Assembly: GCF_030182585.1 (NCBI RefSeq)
Contig: NZ_JARXOW010000001.1
Span: 2,232,001 to 2,296,000 of the forward strand
DNA from: Pedobacter faecalis
GTDB taxonomy: Bacteria > Bacteroidota > Bacteroidia > Sphingobacteriales > Sphingobacteriaceae
Reading direction: 5' to 3'
Length of the DNA stretch: 64,000 bases
Position 1 is the stretch's first letter. Each line of letters starts with the position of its first letter. The notes under the pieces are model-generated. The model was not told where the DNA came from and did no database searches. It saw nothing but the letters and a program-made list of their open reading frames with translations. Made by a program: the position numbers and the translations under genes. Of this stretch, positions 34,261 to 43,076 are shown in pieces.

Positions 34261-34893
34261 TTAATGTAAATTTGCTGTAATCAGCCTTAAAAATTCCGCC
34301 CTGGTTTTATCTTTGGCAAACTCGCCGGTAAAAGCGGAGGTCGTGGTTACGGAATTCTGCTTCTGTATACCCCGCATGGCCATACACAGGTGTTTGCACT
34401 CAATAACTACGGCTACGCCCGCCGGCAGCAGCGTTTCTTGTATACAATCCCGTATTTCGTTGGTAAGGCGTTCCTGCACTTGCAGACGGCGTGCAAAGGC
34501 GTCAACAATGCGGGGAATCTTGCTTAAGCCAACAATGTGTCCGTTTGGAATGTAAGCCACATGCGCTTTTCCGAAAAATGGAAGCATGTGGTGTTCGCAC
34601 ATGGAGAAAACTTCGATGTCTTTGACGACAACCATCTGGCTGTAATCTTCACGGAACATTGCTCCCCTAAGGATCTCAGCCGGATTAAGGTCGTAACCGT
34701 GTGTAAGATATTGGAGTGCCTTCGCAACTCGTTCGGGCGTCTTCACAAGTCCCTCCCGATCGGGGTTTTCTCCGAGTTGTTCCAGAATATCTTTATAATG
34801 ATTAGCAACCGAAGCTATCTTGCCTTCGTTATAACGGTCAATTTTAATGTACCCGTCTTCTTGCTCGTCAAAATGGTCTGTATGACTGTTCAT
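34261..34893 (-). CDS. folE: GTP cyclohydrolase I
   Basis: Encodes 210 residues from the ATG at 34893, 10 nt after the queD stop; longer starts run into queD. Motifs: [33 protein letters not shown] (zinc Cys and His), [20 protein letters not shown], and the second zinc Cys in [10 protein letters not shown]. It makes 7,8-dihydroneopterin triphosphate from GTP, the first step toward folate, and also feeds queuosine or tetrahydropterin routes. Adjacent QueD/PTPS uses this product. Confidence 0.97.
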   Translation of the reverse strand: MNSHTDHFDEQEDGYIKIDRYNEGKIASVANHYKDILEQLGENPDREGLVKTPERVAKALQYLTHGYDLNPAEILRGAMFREDYSQMVVVKDIEVFSMCEHHMLPFFGKAHVAYIPNGHIVGLSKIPRIVDAFARRLQVQERLTNEIRDCIQETLLPAGVAVVIECKHLCMAMRGIQKQNSVTTTSAFTGEFAKDKTRAEFLRLITANLH

Positions 34894-34903
34894 ATCGATC
34901 TGA

Positions 34904-35314
34904 TTAGCCGAAATACTCAACAAAGTTGTTTTCGGTTTCATGAATTTTGATGGCATGCAACTGCGCGCCTGAATCATTAATTAGGGGTGCCAATATATCC
35001 CAGACAGCGATGGCGAGATTTTCAGTCGAAGCAAGCTTTCCCTGCATAAAATCTACGTCCATGTTTAGGTTTTTGTGGTCGATTTTGTCCACTACATGTG
35101 CGTTAACGACGTCCTTAAGCCACTTCAGGTCGACTAAAAAGCCAGTTTCAGGATTCACCTCCCCCTTTACTGTTACAAACAGCTGATAATTGTGTCCATG
35201 CCAGTTGGGATTAGCGCACTTTCCAAAAACTTCCGTATTTTTATCGTCCGTCCAGTCGGGCCTGGATAATTTGTGAGCCGCGTTAAAGGAAGCTTTCCTC
35301 GTTATATATATCAT
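34904..35314 (-). CDS. queD: 6-carboxy/6-pyruvoyl tetrahydropterin synthase family
   Basis: Encodes 136 residues with the zinc histidines in FNAAH (9-13) and NWHGHNY (37-43), the catalytic Cys in GKCAN, and the downstream EKTENNF-type region here [11 protein letters not shown]. Members either make 6-carboxytetrahydropterin for queuosine (QueD) or 6-pyruvoyl tetrahydropterin. The FolE neighbour fits both. Other queuosine genes are not in the window, so the symbol is the commoner bacterial option. Confidence 0.85.
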   Translation of the reverse strand: MIYITRKASFNAAHKLSRPDWTDDKNTEVFGKCANPNWHGHNYQLFVTVKGEVNPETGFLVDLKWLKDVVNAHVVDKIDHKNLNMDVDFMQGKLASTENLAIAVWDILAPLINDSGAQLHAIKIHETENNFVEYFG

Positions 35315-35331
35315 GGTACTTATATTATTTG

Positions 35332-35339
35332 CAAATATA
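35332..35339 (-). promoter_or_regulatory. Candidate -7 element for queD-folE-fabD
   Basis: TATATTTG is an exact TAnnTTTG match 18 nt before the queD ATG; the -33 region is not convincing. It would give a leader of about 10 nt. Confidence 0.35.
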
Positions 35340-35404
35340 CGCAGAAAGCTTAAAGTAGAAAGGTTTAACGAAAGTTACGCAGTCCCGAAAATGTCATGAT
35401 CACG

Positions 35405-36037
35405 ATGAAAACGCTTATAATTGCTGCAACGCGGGCTGAAATAGCGCCACTTTATAAACACTTCAAATTAGCGGAGGCGAACTTTGTCCAAACGCCGGCT
35501 TTCGACCTTCTGATCAGTGGCGTAGGTATGACAGCGACAGCTTTTGCACTTGGGCAGCGTCTTAACCTCAGCTATAACCTTGTTGTCAACCTGGGCATCG
35601 CCGGATGCTTTGACCGATCCATTCCCCTTGGCAGCGTGCTGAACATTATTGCTGATGAATTTTCTGAATTAGGCGCTGAGAATGGCGACGGCTTTTTATC
35701 GATAGACGAGCTTGGTTTTGGTCGCTCAAGAATCCCGGCCCGAGTCCCTGCTGATACGCCGTTTGTTGCCGCATTAAAAGAAGTCAGGGGCATAACGGTC
35801 AACTCTGTACATGGCCGGGCAGACAGCATAGCAGAGGTAACGAATCGCCTTAGTCCGGTAACAGAAAGTATGGAAGGTGCGGCAGTGTTTTATTGCTGCA
35901 ACGAACTTTCCCTGCCATGCATCCAGATCCGTAGCGTTTCTAATTATGTTGAGGAGCGAAACAGTTCCAATTGGGACATCGGGCTTGCGATCCGAAACCT
36001 GAATACCTGGGCGATTGATTATTTGACAAATCGCTAA
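35405..36037 (+). CDS. mqnB: Futalosine hydrolase
   Basis: Encodes 210 residues from the ATG at 35405 (another ATG three codons upstream, 35396, is possible). Nucleosidase-fold segments: LIIAATRAEIAPL, LLISGVGMTATAFALG, LVVNLGIAGCFD and ESMEGAAVFYCC, the latter with the purine-ribose binding ME pair. MqnB removes hypoxanthine from futalosine in the alternative menaquinone pathway. It sits 34 nt upstream of mqnD, which settles the specificity against the related MTA/SAH nucleosidase. Confidence 0.9.
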   Translation: MKTLIIAATRAEIAPLYKHFKLAEANFVQTPAFDLLISGVGMTATAFALGQRLNLSYNLVVNLGIAGCFDRSIPLGSVLNIIADEFSELGAENGDGFLSIDELGFGRSRIPARVPADTPFVAALKEVRGITVNSVHGRADSIAEVTNRLSPVTESMEGAAVFYCCNELSLPCIQIRSVSNYVEERNSSNWDIGLAIRNLNTWAIDYLTNR

Positions 36038-36071
36038 CCGATAACTTTCCCGAGCTGAGTACTTTTAGGTT

Positions 36072-36917
36072 ATGAAACTTACTTTAGGCTTTTCCCCGTG
36101 TCCGAATGACACCTTTATATTTGACGCCCTTATCCATCAAAAGATAGATACGGAAGGTCTGGAGTTTGACGTCAGCTTCGACGACGTGGAAACTTTAAAT
36201 CATAAAGCATTCAAGGGAGACCTGCATATCACCAAATTAAGTTTTCATGCGTTTGCCTATGTATATGAGAATTATGTCCTGCTTGACGCGGGAAGCGCGT
36301 TGGGTTTTGGTGTAGGGCCAATGCTGATTGCTAAAGACGAGCAGCTTGTGGGGCGGCTAAACGATCTGCACCCGGATTTGAGAATTGGTATTCCCGGAAA
36401 ATATACGACAGCAAACTTCCTTCTGAATATTGCCTTTCCCCATTTAAGCAATAAGCGCGAATTGATTTTTTCAAGCATTGAGCCCGCACTGCTAAGCGGA
36501 GAAATTGACCTCGGCCTCATTATCCATGAGAACCGGTTTACGTACCAAGAGAAGGGATTGCACAAAATCATCGACCTGGGGAATTACTGGGAAGAGCTTA
36601 CCGGCTGTGCAATTCCGCTTGGCGGCATTGTTATACGTCGTGACGTGGACCCCAAGATTCAGCACAAGGTAAACCGGCTTATAAGGAGGTCCGTCGAATT
36701 CGCGTTTGAGCACCCAAAATCGGGGCTTTCCTTCATTAAATCTCATGCGCAGGAAATGAGTGAGGCAGTCATGTACAAGCACATTGACCTTTATGTGAAT
36801 AAGTACAGCGCCCATTTGGGCATTGAGGGAAGAAGGGCCATCGATACCCTGTTTAATTTGGCACAGAAGAAGGGGATATTGCAACCCCTGAGCAAAAGTC
36901 TGTTCTTAACGTCGTAA
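36072..36917 (+). CDS. mqnD: 1,4-dihydroxy-6-naphthoate synthase
   Basis: Encodes 281 residues beginning LTLGFSPCPNDTFIFDALIH, the MqnD signature, with ITKLSFHAFAY near 57-67 and GIPGKYTTANFLL near 115-127. MqnD converts cyclic de-hypoxanthine futalosine to 1,4-dihydroxy-6-naphthoate in menaquinone synthesis. With mqnB it shows the organism uses the futalosine route rather than the men pathway, matching menaquinone as acceptor for the complex I encoded at the left end. Its stop is 5 nt from a convergent lipoprotein gene. Confidence 0.95.
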   Translation: MKLTLGFSPCPNDTFIFDALIHQKIDTEGLEFDVSFDDVETLNHKAFKGDLHITKLSFHAFAYVYENYVLLDAGSALGFGVGPMLIAKDEQLVGRLNDLHPDLRIGIPGKYTTANFLLNIAFPHLSNKRELIFSSIEPALLSGEIDLGLIIHENRFTYQEKGLHKIIDLGNYWEELTGCAIPLGGIVIRRDVDPKIQHKVNRLIRRSVEFAFEHPKSGLSFIKSHAQEMSEAVMYKHIDLYVNKYSAHLGIEGRRAIDTLFNLAQKKGILQPLSKSLFLTS

Positions 36918-36922
36918 AACCA

Positions 36923-37300
36923 CTAGCGACAAGGGCCTTCGGGAATTTCTTTTGTGATTTTAAGAAGCTTTGTAACGACCATAGTCGAGTCGAAGTCGGC
37001 CGACACGACTAAGCTGTCAGACTTGATCAACCGGCATTCTACCTCGATATAAACAGGCTCGTAAGGTTTCTCAAAATTGAAGTTGCTGTACGCCAGCTCA
37101 AGTGTTTTTGCACTATCAGCCACCCAATACTCTTGCCCACCCTCGCAATCGGTGAAAGATTTTATCTCAGGTCCATAGCTGTAAAGTCCTTTAGCAATCT
37201 TAACAGCATCGCTCGCCCGCTCGGAAGTACTACTTCCATTACATGCGCTCAGACCGAACACGACAGCAAACAGTATGAAAATTTTTATATGATCCTGCAT
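36923..37300 (-). CDS. Small lipoprotein with NlpE C-terminal OB-like domain
   Basis: Encodes 125 residues. The lipobox LSAC at 17-20 makes it a lipoprotein. The remainder, GLYSYGPEIKSFTDCEGGQE then YWVADSAKTLELAY and EPVYIEVECRL, resembles the C-terminal OB domain of NlpE/copper-homeostasis lipoproteins (compare the YxxMADAAxFxDCxTG pattern as I remember it). Two cysteines follow the lipidation site. It is the last gene of a minus-strand operon, 4 nt after an FtsX-type permease. The family call is from pattern resemblance and is not certain. Confidence 0.6.
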   Translation of the reverse strand: MQDHIKIFILFAVVFGLSACNGSSTSERASDAVKIAKGLYSYGPEIKSFTDCEGGQEYWVADSAKTLELAYSNFNFEKPYEPVYIEVECRLIKSDSLVVSADFDSTMVVTKLLKITKEIPEGPCR

Positions 37301-37304
37301 ATAT

Positions 37305-38537
37305 CTACAGATCTTTATTTAAGTAATTTATCCTCTTAACGCTTAGATTAGCTGACAAAGCTGATGCCACAAAAGAAAACACACCAACAGTCAGGAAAAC
37401 AAGCACAAAATCCATTGCTTTGAACGCTACCGGATATGCATTAGCAATCACGAGGTTTTCCTGCGACATCTTAAAGAACCCAAATTGTTTCTGCAGGAAA
37501 CAGAATGCAAAGCCTAACGCAAGACCGCCGATGCATCCGGTCATGGTAATCATCATGCCTTCAAGGAAGAATATTCGTTTGATCAGCTTTTTTCCGGCAC
37601 CCAGACTGCTCAATATGGCTATATCTTTGAGTTTATCAATGACAAGCATAGTCATAGATCCGATAATATTAAAAATAGCGATAATCAGGATAAACGTAAG
37701 AATGATATAAACCGCCCATTTCTCGCTGCCTAGAATATTGTAAAGAACTTTGTTTTGTTCAATTCGGTCTTTTACCTCAAATCTGTCGCCAATTGAGTCT
37801 TTTATAGTTTTCTTGAAGCTATCAATGTCTGCTCCTGGAACCAAGTTGATTTCAATTGACGAGACCCTACTAGGCTCGTCGAACAGTTGCCGCGCAAAAG
37901 CAAGTGGTACAATAGCTACGTTATCGAAGTCCTGCTGCACTTCGAAAACACCACCCACGGGAATGCCAAGCATATTAAAGTCATCTGCTGGATTTAAAGC
38001 ATTTCCTTTGCTGCCTTTTTTTGGAGAAAACACTTGCAACTCGTTAAACGGATCAGAAATATTTACCATCAGGTATGTCTGTATGGCTGAGCCTATCAAC
38101 ACGCGGTATCCGCTCCTATTTTCAAGGACGAACTGACCCTCAATTGTTATGCTGTCAAGACTCTCATTTTTTAGATAGTCCCCACTTACGCCTTTGATCA
38201 TACTTACAGACTGCTTGTCATTATATTTTAGAAGCGCATTTTCTGAAAGCACTTCCGTGTAAGAGTATATCGATTCGTCTGCCCGCAGCGCGTTAAAGTA
38301 GGGCATCTTCGGATCAAAACTCTTTCCCTGTTGCGGCGAAATCATTATATGCGGGCTCAACGTGTTGAACATTTTGAGTACCACCTCTTCAAAGCCATTG
38401 AAAACCGACAGTATGACAATCAGTGCAGCACTTCCGACAAACACTCCAACCATCGAGATGGCCGAGATTACGTTTATCGCATTCGTTGCCTTCTTAGAAA
38501 AAAGGTAGCGCCTGGCTATGTAAAATGAAGTATTCAA
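37305..38537 (-). CDS. FtsX-like ABC permease (LolC/LolE type)
   Basis: Encodes 410 residues: N-terminal FYIARRYLFSKKATNAINVIS and a first helix (about 18-47), a large periplasmic domain (about 50-265), and three C-terminal helices (about 270-400, with TFILIIAIFNIIGSMTMLV). This is the LolC/E/MacB permease layout, and the LolE-like start suggests lipoprotein release. The ATPase partner is not adjacent. In the comA-aroE-gldD-MBL-permease-lipoprotein operon. Confidence 0.85.
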   Translation of the reverse strand: MNTSFYIARRYLFSKKATNAINVISAISMVGVFVGSAALIVILSVFNGFEEVVLKMFNTLSPHIMISPQQGKSFDPKMPYFNALRADESIYSYTEVLSENALLKYNDKQSVSMIKGVSGDYLKNESLDSITIEGQFVLENRSGYRVLIGSAIQTYLMVNISDPFNELQVFSPKKGSKGNALNPADDFNMLGIPVGGVFEVQQDFDNVAIVPLAFARQLFDEPSRVSSIEINLVPGADIDSFKKTIKDSIGDRFEVKDRIEQNKVLYNILGSEKWAVYIILTFILIIAIFNIIGSMTMLVIDKLKDIAILSSLGAGKKLIKRIFFLEGMMITMTGCIGGLALGFAFCFLQKQFGFFKMSQENLVIANAYPVAFKAMDFVLVFLTVGVFSFVASALSANLSVKRINYLNKDL

Positions 38538-38558
38538 TTGCAGTAACAGTTAAACATG

Positions 38559-39197
38559 CTATCTAAGGAAAGGATTATGTTGTTTCTCGAAGCCGATTGT
38601 TGTCGACGGCCCATGTCCAGGGTAAACCTTACAGTCCTCAGGTAATACTAAAAGGCCCTCTCTTATACTGGTAATCAGTTGGCTGTAATTTCCTCCAGGT
38701 AGGTCGGTGCGACCGATGCTACCATAAAACAATACATCACCACCAATTAAAAACGCTTCTTTTGACGCATAAAAACAAATATGACCAGGAGAATGACCAG
38801 GCGCAAATATTACCTCTAACCTACTGCTTCCAAAGCTGACGAGATCACCCGTTACCAGAAAGGTTTCGGGCTGTGGCGACAAGTCGTATTGCAGACCCAT
38901 TTGAGTCAGGTAGCCAGGTATAGCATGCAAAACGACTAGTTCCCCCTCGTGGAACTGCGGTTTGAGCCCCCAGTTATCATACACAAACCGGTTGCCGAAA
39001 ACATGGTCGTAGTGACAGTGTGTATTTAACAATGCGACAGGTTTCAACCTCTTGTCTTTTATAAACCGGACAAACTCGTTCTGCTCCGACGAGTCGTACA
39101 TACCAGGGTCAATGATTACACATTCGCCCGTCTCGTCAAACAAAACGTACGTATTTTCCTGCACCGGATTAAACGTGAAACTATGTATTGTTATCAT
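38559..39197 (-). CDS. Metallo-beta-lactamase-fold hydrolase (glyoxalase II-like)
   Basis: Encodes 212 residues. The zinc motif THCHYDH is near 59-65; FAPGHSPGHICFY, GGDVLFYGSIGRTDLPGG and YPGHGPSTTIG complete the MBL pattern. Short YcbL-type proteins of this kind hydrolyse thioesters such as hydroxyacylglutathione in related bacteria, but the substrate here is unknown. It lies 10 nt after gldD and 21 nt before the permease, with the same orientation. Confidence 0.9.
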   Translation of the reverse strand: MITIHSFTFNPVQENTYVLFDETGECVIIDPGMYDSSEQNEFVRFIKDKRLKPVALLNTHCHYDHVFGNRFVYDNWGLKPQFHEGELVVLHAIPGYLTQMGLQYDLSPQPETFLVTGDLVSFGSSRLEVIFAPGHSPGHICFYASKEAFLIGGDVLFYGSIGRTDLPGGNYSQLITSIREGLLVLPEDCKVYPGHGPSTTIGFEKQHNPFLR

Positions 39198-39207
39198 TTG
39201 CTAAGTA

Positions 39208-39780
39208 TTATTTCCATTTAAAAGTCTCGATCAACCTGTCGATATCCACCCTTATAAACTCCACTACGGGTTGTATCGAATCGAATTGCGGCCGTTCACT
39301 AAAATATAGGGCGCCCCTGAAATAGTGTTTTGCGCTGTCGGTCAGGAAAAACTGTATGGACGACGCCGTATTACCTTCTATCGCATAATATATGCCATAT
39401 ACCCGTTTGTCGGGATAATTAATTAACTTTTGATCGATTGCATTCGCTTTGACCGTGTGCTTGAAGGCGAACGTCCGAGCGTCTTCAGCGAGACTTTCAA
39501 ATTCCGCCTTTGATGTCACGTCGTAATAAGTCAGATGCAATCGTCCATTAAACCTCGAGAACACCAGATTATACCAACACGGCCTATCCCTGCTGTCAGC
39601 CTCTACCGACCCGTATACCGGATAATCAAAGGTAAAAGCACAGCCCTGATCAAACTGGCGGTACTGCTTTTTCGGAAATTCAATATTAAAGTAACCGCGC
39701 GGCTTCGGGGAATAATCTTCACCCCAACAGGATGCGAACAATATAATGACAACCAAAGTTCTGCCTATGCGCCTGATCAT
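39208..39780 (-). CDS. gldD: GldD gliding-motility-associated lipoprotein
   Basis: Encodes 190 residues with a short signal and lipobox at ASCW (Cys18). The sequence PKPRGYFNIEFPKKQYRQFD, CWYNLVFSRFNGRLHLTYYD, VYGIYYAIEGNTASSIQFFL and HYFRGALYFSERP follow the GldD pattern. GldD is a lipoprotein needed for gliding in Flavobacterium, and is retained in many non-gliding Bacteroidota, where it is linked to the type IX system or envelope. The stop codon of aroE overlaps its start (ATGA). Confidence 0.85.
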   Translation of the reverse strand: MIRRIGRTLVVIILFASCWGEDYSPKPRGYFNIEFPKKQYRQFDQGCAFTFDYPVYGSVEADSRDRPCWYNLVFSRFNGRLHLTYYDVTSKAEFESLAEDARTFAFKHTVKANAIDQKLINYPDKRVYGIYYAIEGNTASSIQFFLTDSAKHYFRGALYFSERPQFDSIQPVVEFIRVDIDRLIETFKWK

Positions 39781-40520
39781 AGGTTCCAGATATGCCAGGA
39801 CCGTTCCGCTTGGAGATAGAGCATCTCCAACCCATTCTTTGTCTTCCCCGAACGCTCACGTACCTTTCTTAAAAAGGTGGTTTCCTCAGGATTATACACC
39901 AGGTCGTAAGCTAGATGTTCCGGGGTAAGCGCCTCGTATGGAAAAAGCGGATAGGTTTCATAATCGGGCGACATCCCTAGCGGCGTGGTGTTTATGAGTA
40001 CTGTGTATTCAGCGAGCAGTACCGGATTGAGCTGCTCATAGGGAATTGTTTTGTCTGAAAGCCTTCTACTAACTACCAGAAAAGGGATTTTCAGCTTCTT
40101 CAATACATACTTGACCGCCTTGGCGGCGCCCCCGTCACCAAAGATCAATGCCTTCCTGTGATGGTGCTCCAATAAAGGTAACAGTGACTGTTCGAAACCG
40201 TACGCGTCCGTATTATATCCTTTCAGGAAGAGCGCGTCGGCGCAGCGGTCGACAGAAATGCAATTCACCGCGCCAATCTCAAGTGCAGCTTCGTCCACTT
40301 CCGTCAAAAATGGCATAACATCCAGCTTGTAGGGAATTGTCACGTTGATGCCCTCAAGCGTTGTGTTTTCAGCCAGCAACGCGGGAAGCATTCCGATCTC
40401 CCGGATCGGATACAACTCGTAACTGCATCCAGCGATCTGTTCTTTCTGAAACTTCTCCGTAAAAAACTTCTTCGAGAAAGAATGTGATAATGGGAAGCCG
40501 ATCAAACCAAATTTTCTCAT
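39777..40520 (-). CDS. aroE: Shikimate dehydrogenase
   Basis: Encodes 247 residues from the ATG at 40520 (the longer start at 40580 runs into comA). GLIGFPLSHSFSKKFF near 5-20 and EGINVTIPYK near 57-66 are the shikimate-binding motifs, with the NADP loop IFGDGGAAKAVKYVL near 122-136. It reduces 3-dehydroshikimate in aromatic amino acid synthesis. Its stop overlaps the gldD start. Confidence 0.93.
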   Translation of the reverse strand: MRKFGLIGFPLSHSFSKKFFTEKFQKEQIAGCSYELYPIREIGMLPALLAENTTLEGINVTIPYKLDVMPFLTEVDEAALEIGAVNCISVDRCADALFLKGYNTDAYGFEQSLLPLLEHHHRKALIFGDGGAAKAVKYVLKKLKIPFLVVSRRLSDKTIPYEQLNPVLLAEYTVLINTTPLGMSPDYETYPLFPYEALTPEHLAYDLVYNPEETTFLRKVRERSGKTKNGLEMLYLQAERSWHIWNL

Positions 40521-40548
40521 ATCAGGAAGATTATTTAGAGTCCAAACG

Positions 40549-41319
40549 CTAAATCTCCGAAAGATTAAGAAAGTGATCAAATGTATCGCCTCTTAAACCC
40601 AACCGGATTGTTTCAAGAGGAATCACTTCTGCCGGAGCTATATTGCCTAGGTTCACATTCGATCCAAGCAGTTTGATAAACCAAACCTGTTGCTCTTTCT
40701 GCGGCGCCTCCCAAATGATCGCTTCCTCCGGTATCTGGGTGAGGATCTCATCAACCAGCCCCTCTCTCACTTCGCCAGAGCCCCGGTAAATGCCTACATT
40801 TCCACCTTCCCGGGCCTCAGCGATTACTTTCCAGGATCCTGCATCTATCTCAGCCTGCATCAGCTTAATCCATTTGTAGGGTGCAAAAATCTTAGCGGCA
40901 TCTTTTGAGCCAACTTCAGATATCACGGTAACCTGGTCTGACAGTTTACTAATATACTCACACTTAAGCTCGTGTTCAATCGTTATAGACCCATCCGACA
41001 CTTCAACGTATTCCATCTGAAACTCATCAAGCACCCGGCGGTAGTCGTCGAACTGGTTCCTTATGATAAAAGCTTCGAAGAGCGTACCACCGAAATACGT
41101 AGGAATACCAGCAGATTTATATATCGCAAGTTTTTCCTTCAGTTTAGGCGTAACGAACGAAGTTGCCCAACCGAGCTTCACGATATCAGTATGTACACCA
41201 GCGATATCAATGAAATCTTCAGTTTGTCTCATGCTGAGCCCCTTATCCATGACCATAGTAATCCCTTTGTTCCGGGGCTTAACGGGTCTGTCAGGTAAAT
41301 TATTCAACGGGTAATTCAT
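40549..41319 (-). CDS. comA: Phosphosulfolactate synthase
   Basis: Encodes 256 residues from the ATG at 41319 (a GTG three codons upstream would add MIN). Barrel segments GITMVMDKGLSMRQ, VKLGWATSF, YFGGTLFEAF, YVEVSDGSI, ISEVGSKDA and QVWFIKLLGSNVNLGNI identify the family. ComA joins sulfite to phosphoenolpyruvate to give phosphosulfolactate, the first step to coenzyme M in methanogens; in Bacteroidota its product has an uncertain use. No coenzyme M or sulfonate gene is adjacent. First gene of the comA-aroE-gldD operon. Confidence 0.9.
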   Translation of the reverse strand: MNYPLNNLPDRPVKPRNKGITMVMDKGLSMRQTEDFIDIAGVHTDIVKLGWATSFVTPKLKEKLAIYKSAGIPTYFGGTLFEAFIIRNQFDDYRRVLDEFQMEYVEVSDGSITIEHELKCEYISKLSDQVTVISEVGSKDAAKIFAPYKWIKLMQAEIDAGSWKVIAEAREGGNVGIYRGSGEVREGLVDEILTQIPEEAIIWEAPQKEQQVWFIKLLGSNVNLGNIAPAEVIPLETIRLGLRGDTFDHFLNLSEI

Positions 41320-41335
41320 ATTGATCACAAAGGTG

Positions 41336-41378
41336 AAAAAAAATGTACAGTTTTATTGCCAATGACCAATAAAACTGT
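41336..41378 (-). terminator. Intrinsic terminator after the TPR gene
   Basis: Perfect 12-bp stem ACAGTTTTATTG/CAATAAAACTGT with an 8-nt loop, then, after four bases, eight T on the minus strand. It lies between the TPR gene and comA and marks the comA operon as separate. Confidence 0.85.
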
Positions 41379-41384
41379 CCGCTT

Positions 41385-42788
41385 TTATTTCAAATAGCGG
41401 TTAATCACTTCTAGGATCGAGCCATTCTCCTGTAATTGCGGCAGGTATTCAAAAAGTATATGATGCTTATCAGGGTCTGTTTTCAGAGCGGTTTCCAGAA
41501 ATAGCAAGGCGTCGTTCTTTTCCCCCATAGCAAACAGATAGGCTACCATCCGGTAATATAGTTCGGCCGCGTCCGGGTTGTTTTTTACCGCCTCTGAAAT
41601 AGCTTCTGAAGCCTCCAATAGCTTGCCCTGCTCATATAATACGGTCGAATAATCAAGCCAGGCTTCCACATCAACCGGGTTGTATTCAAGTACTTTGTTA
41701 TAGGCGTCTATCGATTGGTCTATCTGTCCGAGCTTATAGTACGCATCGGCCATTGCAAACCAGAAATCCGGATTTTCTCCATCAAGCTCAAGCGCCTTTT
41801 TATAAAAGTGTAGCGATTCAAAGTAACGTCCCTCAAAATTCAGCGTAACGCCTATCCCGAACCAGGCATCGGCCATGTTAGCATCGAGCTTAACGGACTT
41901 CTTGTAATAGGCACGTGCCTCATCCATGTTTTCAAGCTTCTCATAACATTCGCCGATTGCGCAATAGGTTTCGGCATTTGGCTTTTCATACTCAAAGGTC
42001 TGTTTGTAAACCCCTATCGCTTCGGTGAACCTGTCGAGCTGCACCAATGCATTTCCCTTATTATAGTAAGCTGATGCGAAATTATCCTTGATTAAGATGG
42101 CATAGTCGTACGCATCAATAGCCTTTTCGAACATATCAAGTTTATGATAAGAATTCGCCAGATTATACCAGGCTGCATAAGAATAAGGATCGTTATCTAT
42201 GTATTCCTGATAGAACTGTATGCTCTCCTCCTGTTTGTCCAGAATATCATAACAAAACGCGAGCTCATACAGCCCATCCTTATTTTCCATGTTTTGTTCA
42301 AGACTGCGCTTGATATAGGTTATTGCATTTTCATAATCAAGCATGTTTTGGTACACATAAGATATCTGAAGGAGAATTTCATCGGTGGTCTCGGCAAAAT
42401 CAAGGGCCTTCTGAAAGTTATCCAACGCTTCCGAGTAACGTTCCAGATTGTTGTAGATATTTCCTCTTAAGATGTAAATCTCGGCTTCTGAAGCCTCCAG
42501 CATTTCGGCCTTCTCCAGCGCAAGGAAGGCAAGTTCAGTCTGTTCAGTCAGATAAAACAGCTGCGCCTGCTTTACAAGAAATCCTGCTGCATAGGGATGC
42601 TGGTTTACCGCGTATTCTGTAACCTGCAAAGCCTTTACCGGGTCATTTTTCTCAATATAATAGTCTATGATGTGCTCAAAAGCATGCGCGTCAAAGAAAT
42701 ACTGGTCATGATTCCGGATCATTTCCTCATACCGTTCTACTGAACGCTGTGTATCATCATTATGATCAAAATAAAACTCCTCTTCCAT
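41385..42788 (-). CDS. Cytoplasmic TPR-repeat protein
   Basis: Encodes 467 residues with no signal peptide, an acidic front, and about twelve tandem TPR units across nearly the whole length (examples: AAWYNLANSYHKLDMFEKAI, ASAYYNKGNALVQLDRFTEA, ADAWFGIGVTLNFEGRYFES). TPR solenoids bind other proteins; no catalytic domain is present. It is divergent from the SNF2 helicase gene over 288 nt. Function unknown. Confidence 0.85.
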   Translation of the reverse strand: MEEEFYFDHNDDTQRSVERYEEMIRNHDQYFFDAHAFEHIIDYYIEKNDPVKALQVTEYAVNQHPYAAGFLVKQAQLFYLTEQTELAFLALEKAEMLEASEAEIYILRGNIYNNLERYSEALDNFQKALDFAETTDEILLQISYVYQNMLDYENAITYIKRSLEQNMENKDGLYELAFCYDILDKQEESIQFYQEYIDNDPYSYAAWYNLANSYHKLDMFEKAIDAYDYAILIKDNFASAYYNKGNALVQLDRFTEAIGVYKQTFEYEKPNAETYCAIGECYEKLENMDEARAYYKKSVKLDANMADAWFGIGVTLNFEGRYFESLHFYKKALELDGENPDFWFAMADAYYKLGQIDQSIDAYNKVLEYNPVDVEAWLDYSTVLYEQGKLLEASEAISEAVKNNPDAAELYYRMVAYLFAMGEKNDALLFLETALKTDPDKHHILFEYLPQLQENGSILEVINRYLK

Positions 42789-43002
42789 AAACTAACAATT
42801 AAAGAACTACTCCTTTTGTTTGAAAAATCACTTGATAAGTTTACACAATAAACTACAGTAAACCTCAATTAATTATCAACATACAAACAGCCAGGGCGCT
42901 AATCAACTGACAATAACGCATATTGAGATCCCTTATATTACACAAATAAACAGCTAAATCCTCAAAGAGTAGTAATATCTATGTCAACATTCGCCCCTGA
43001 TA

Positions 43003-43034
43003 TTTGACAAAACTGGGGATTTGATGTAAGTTTA
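43003..43034 (+). promoter_or_regulatory. Candidate promoter for the SNF2 helicase gene
   Basis: TTTG (43003-43006), 20 nt, TAAGTTTA (43027-43034; one mismatch). The rest of the 288-nt divergent stretch (42789-43076) is AT-rich and holds nothing else I can support. Confidence 0.4.
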
Positions 43035-43076
43035 ACCTCTTTTTTAGTCACCAAGACACAGGCTTTACTTTCATCA

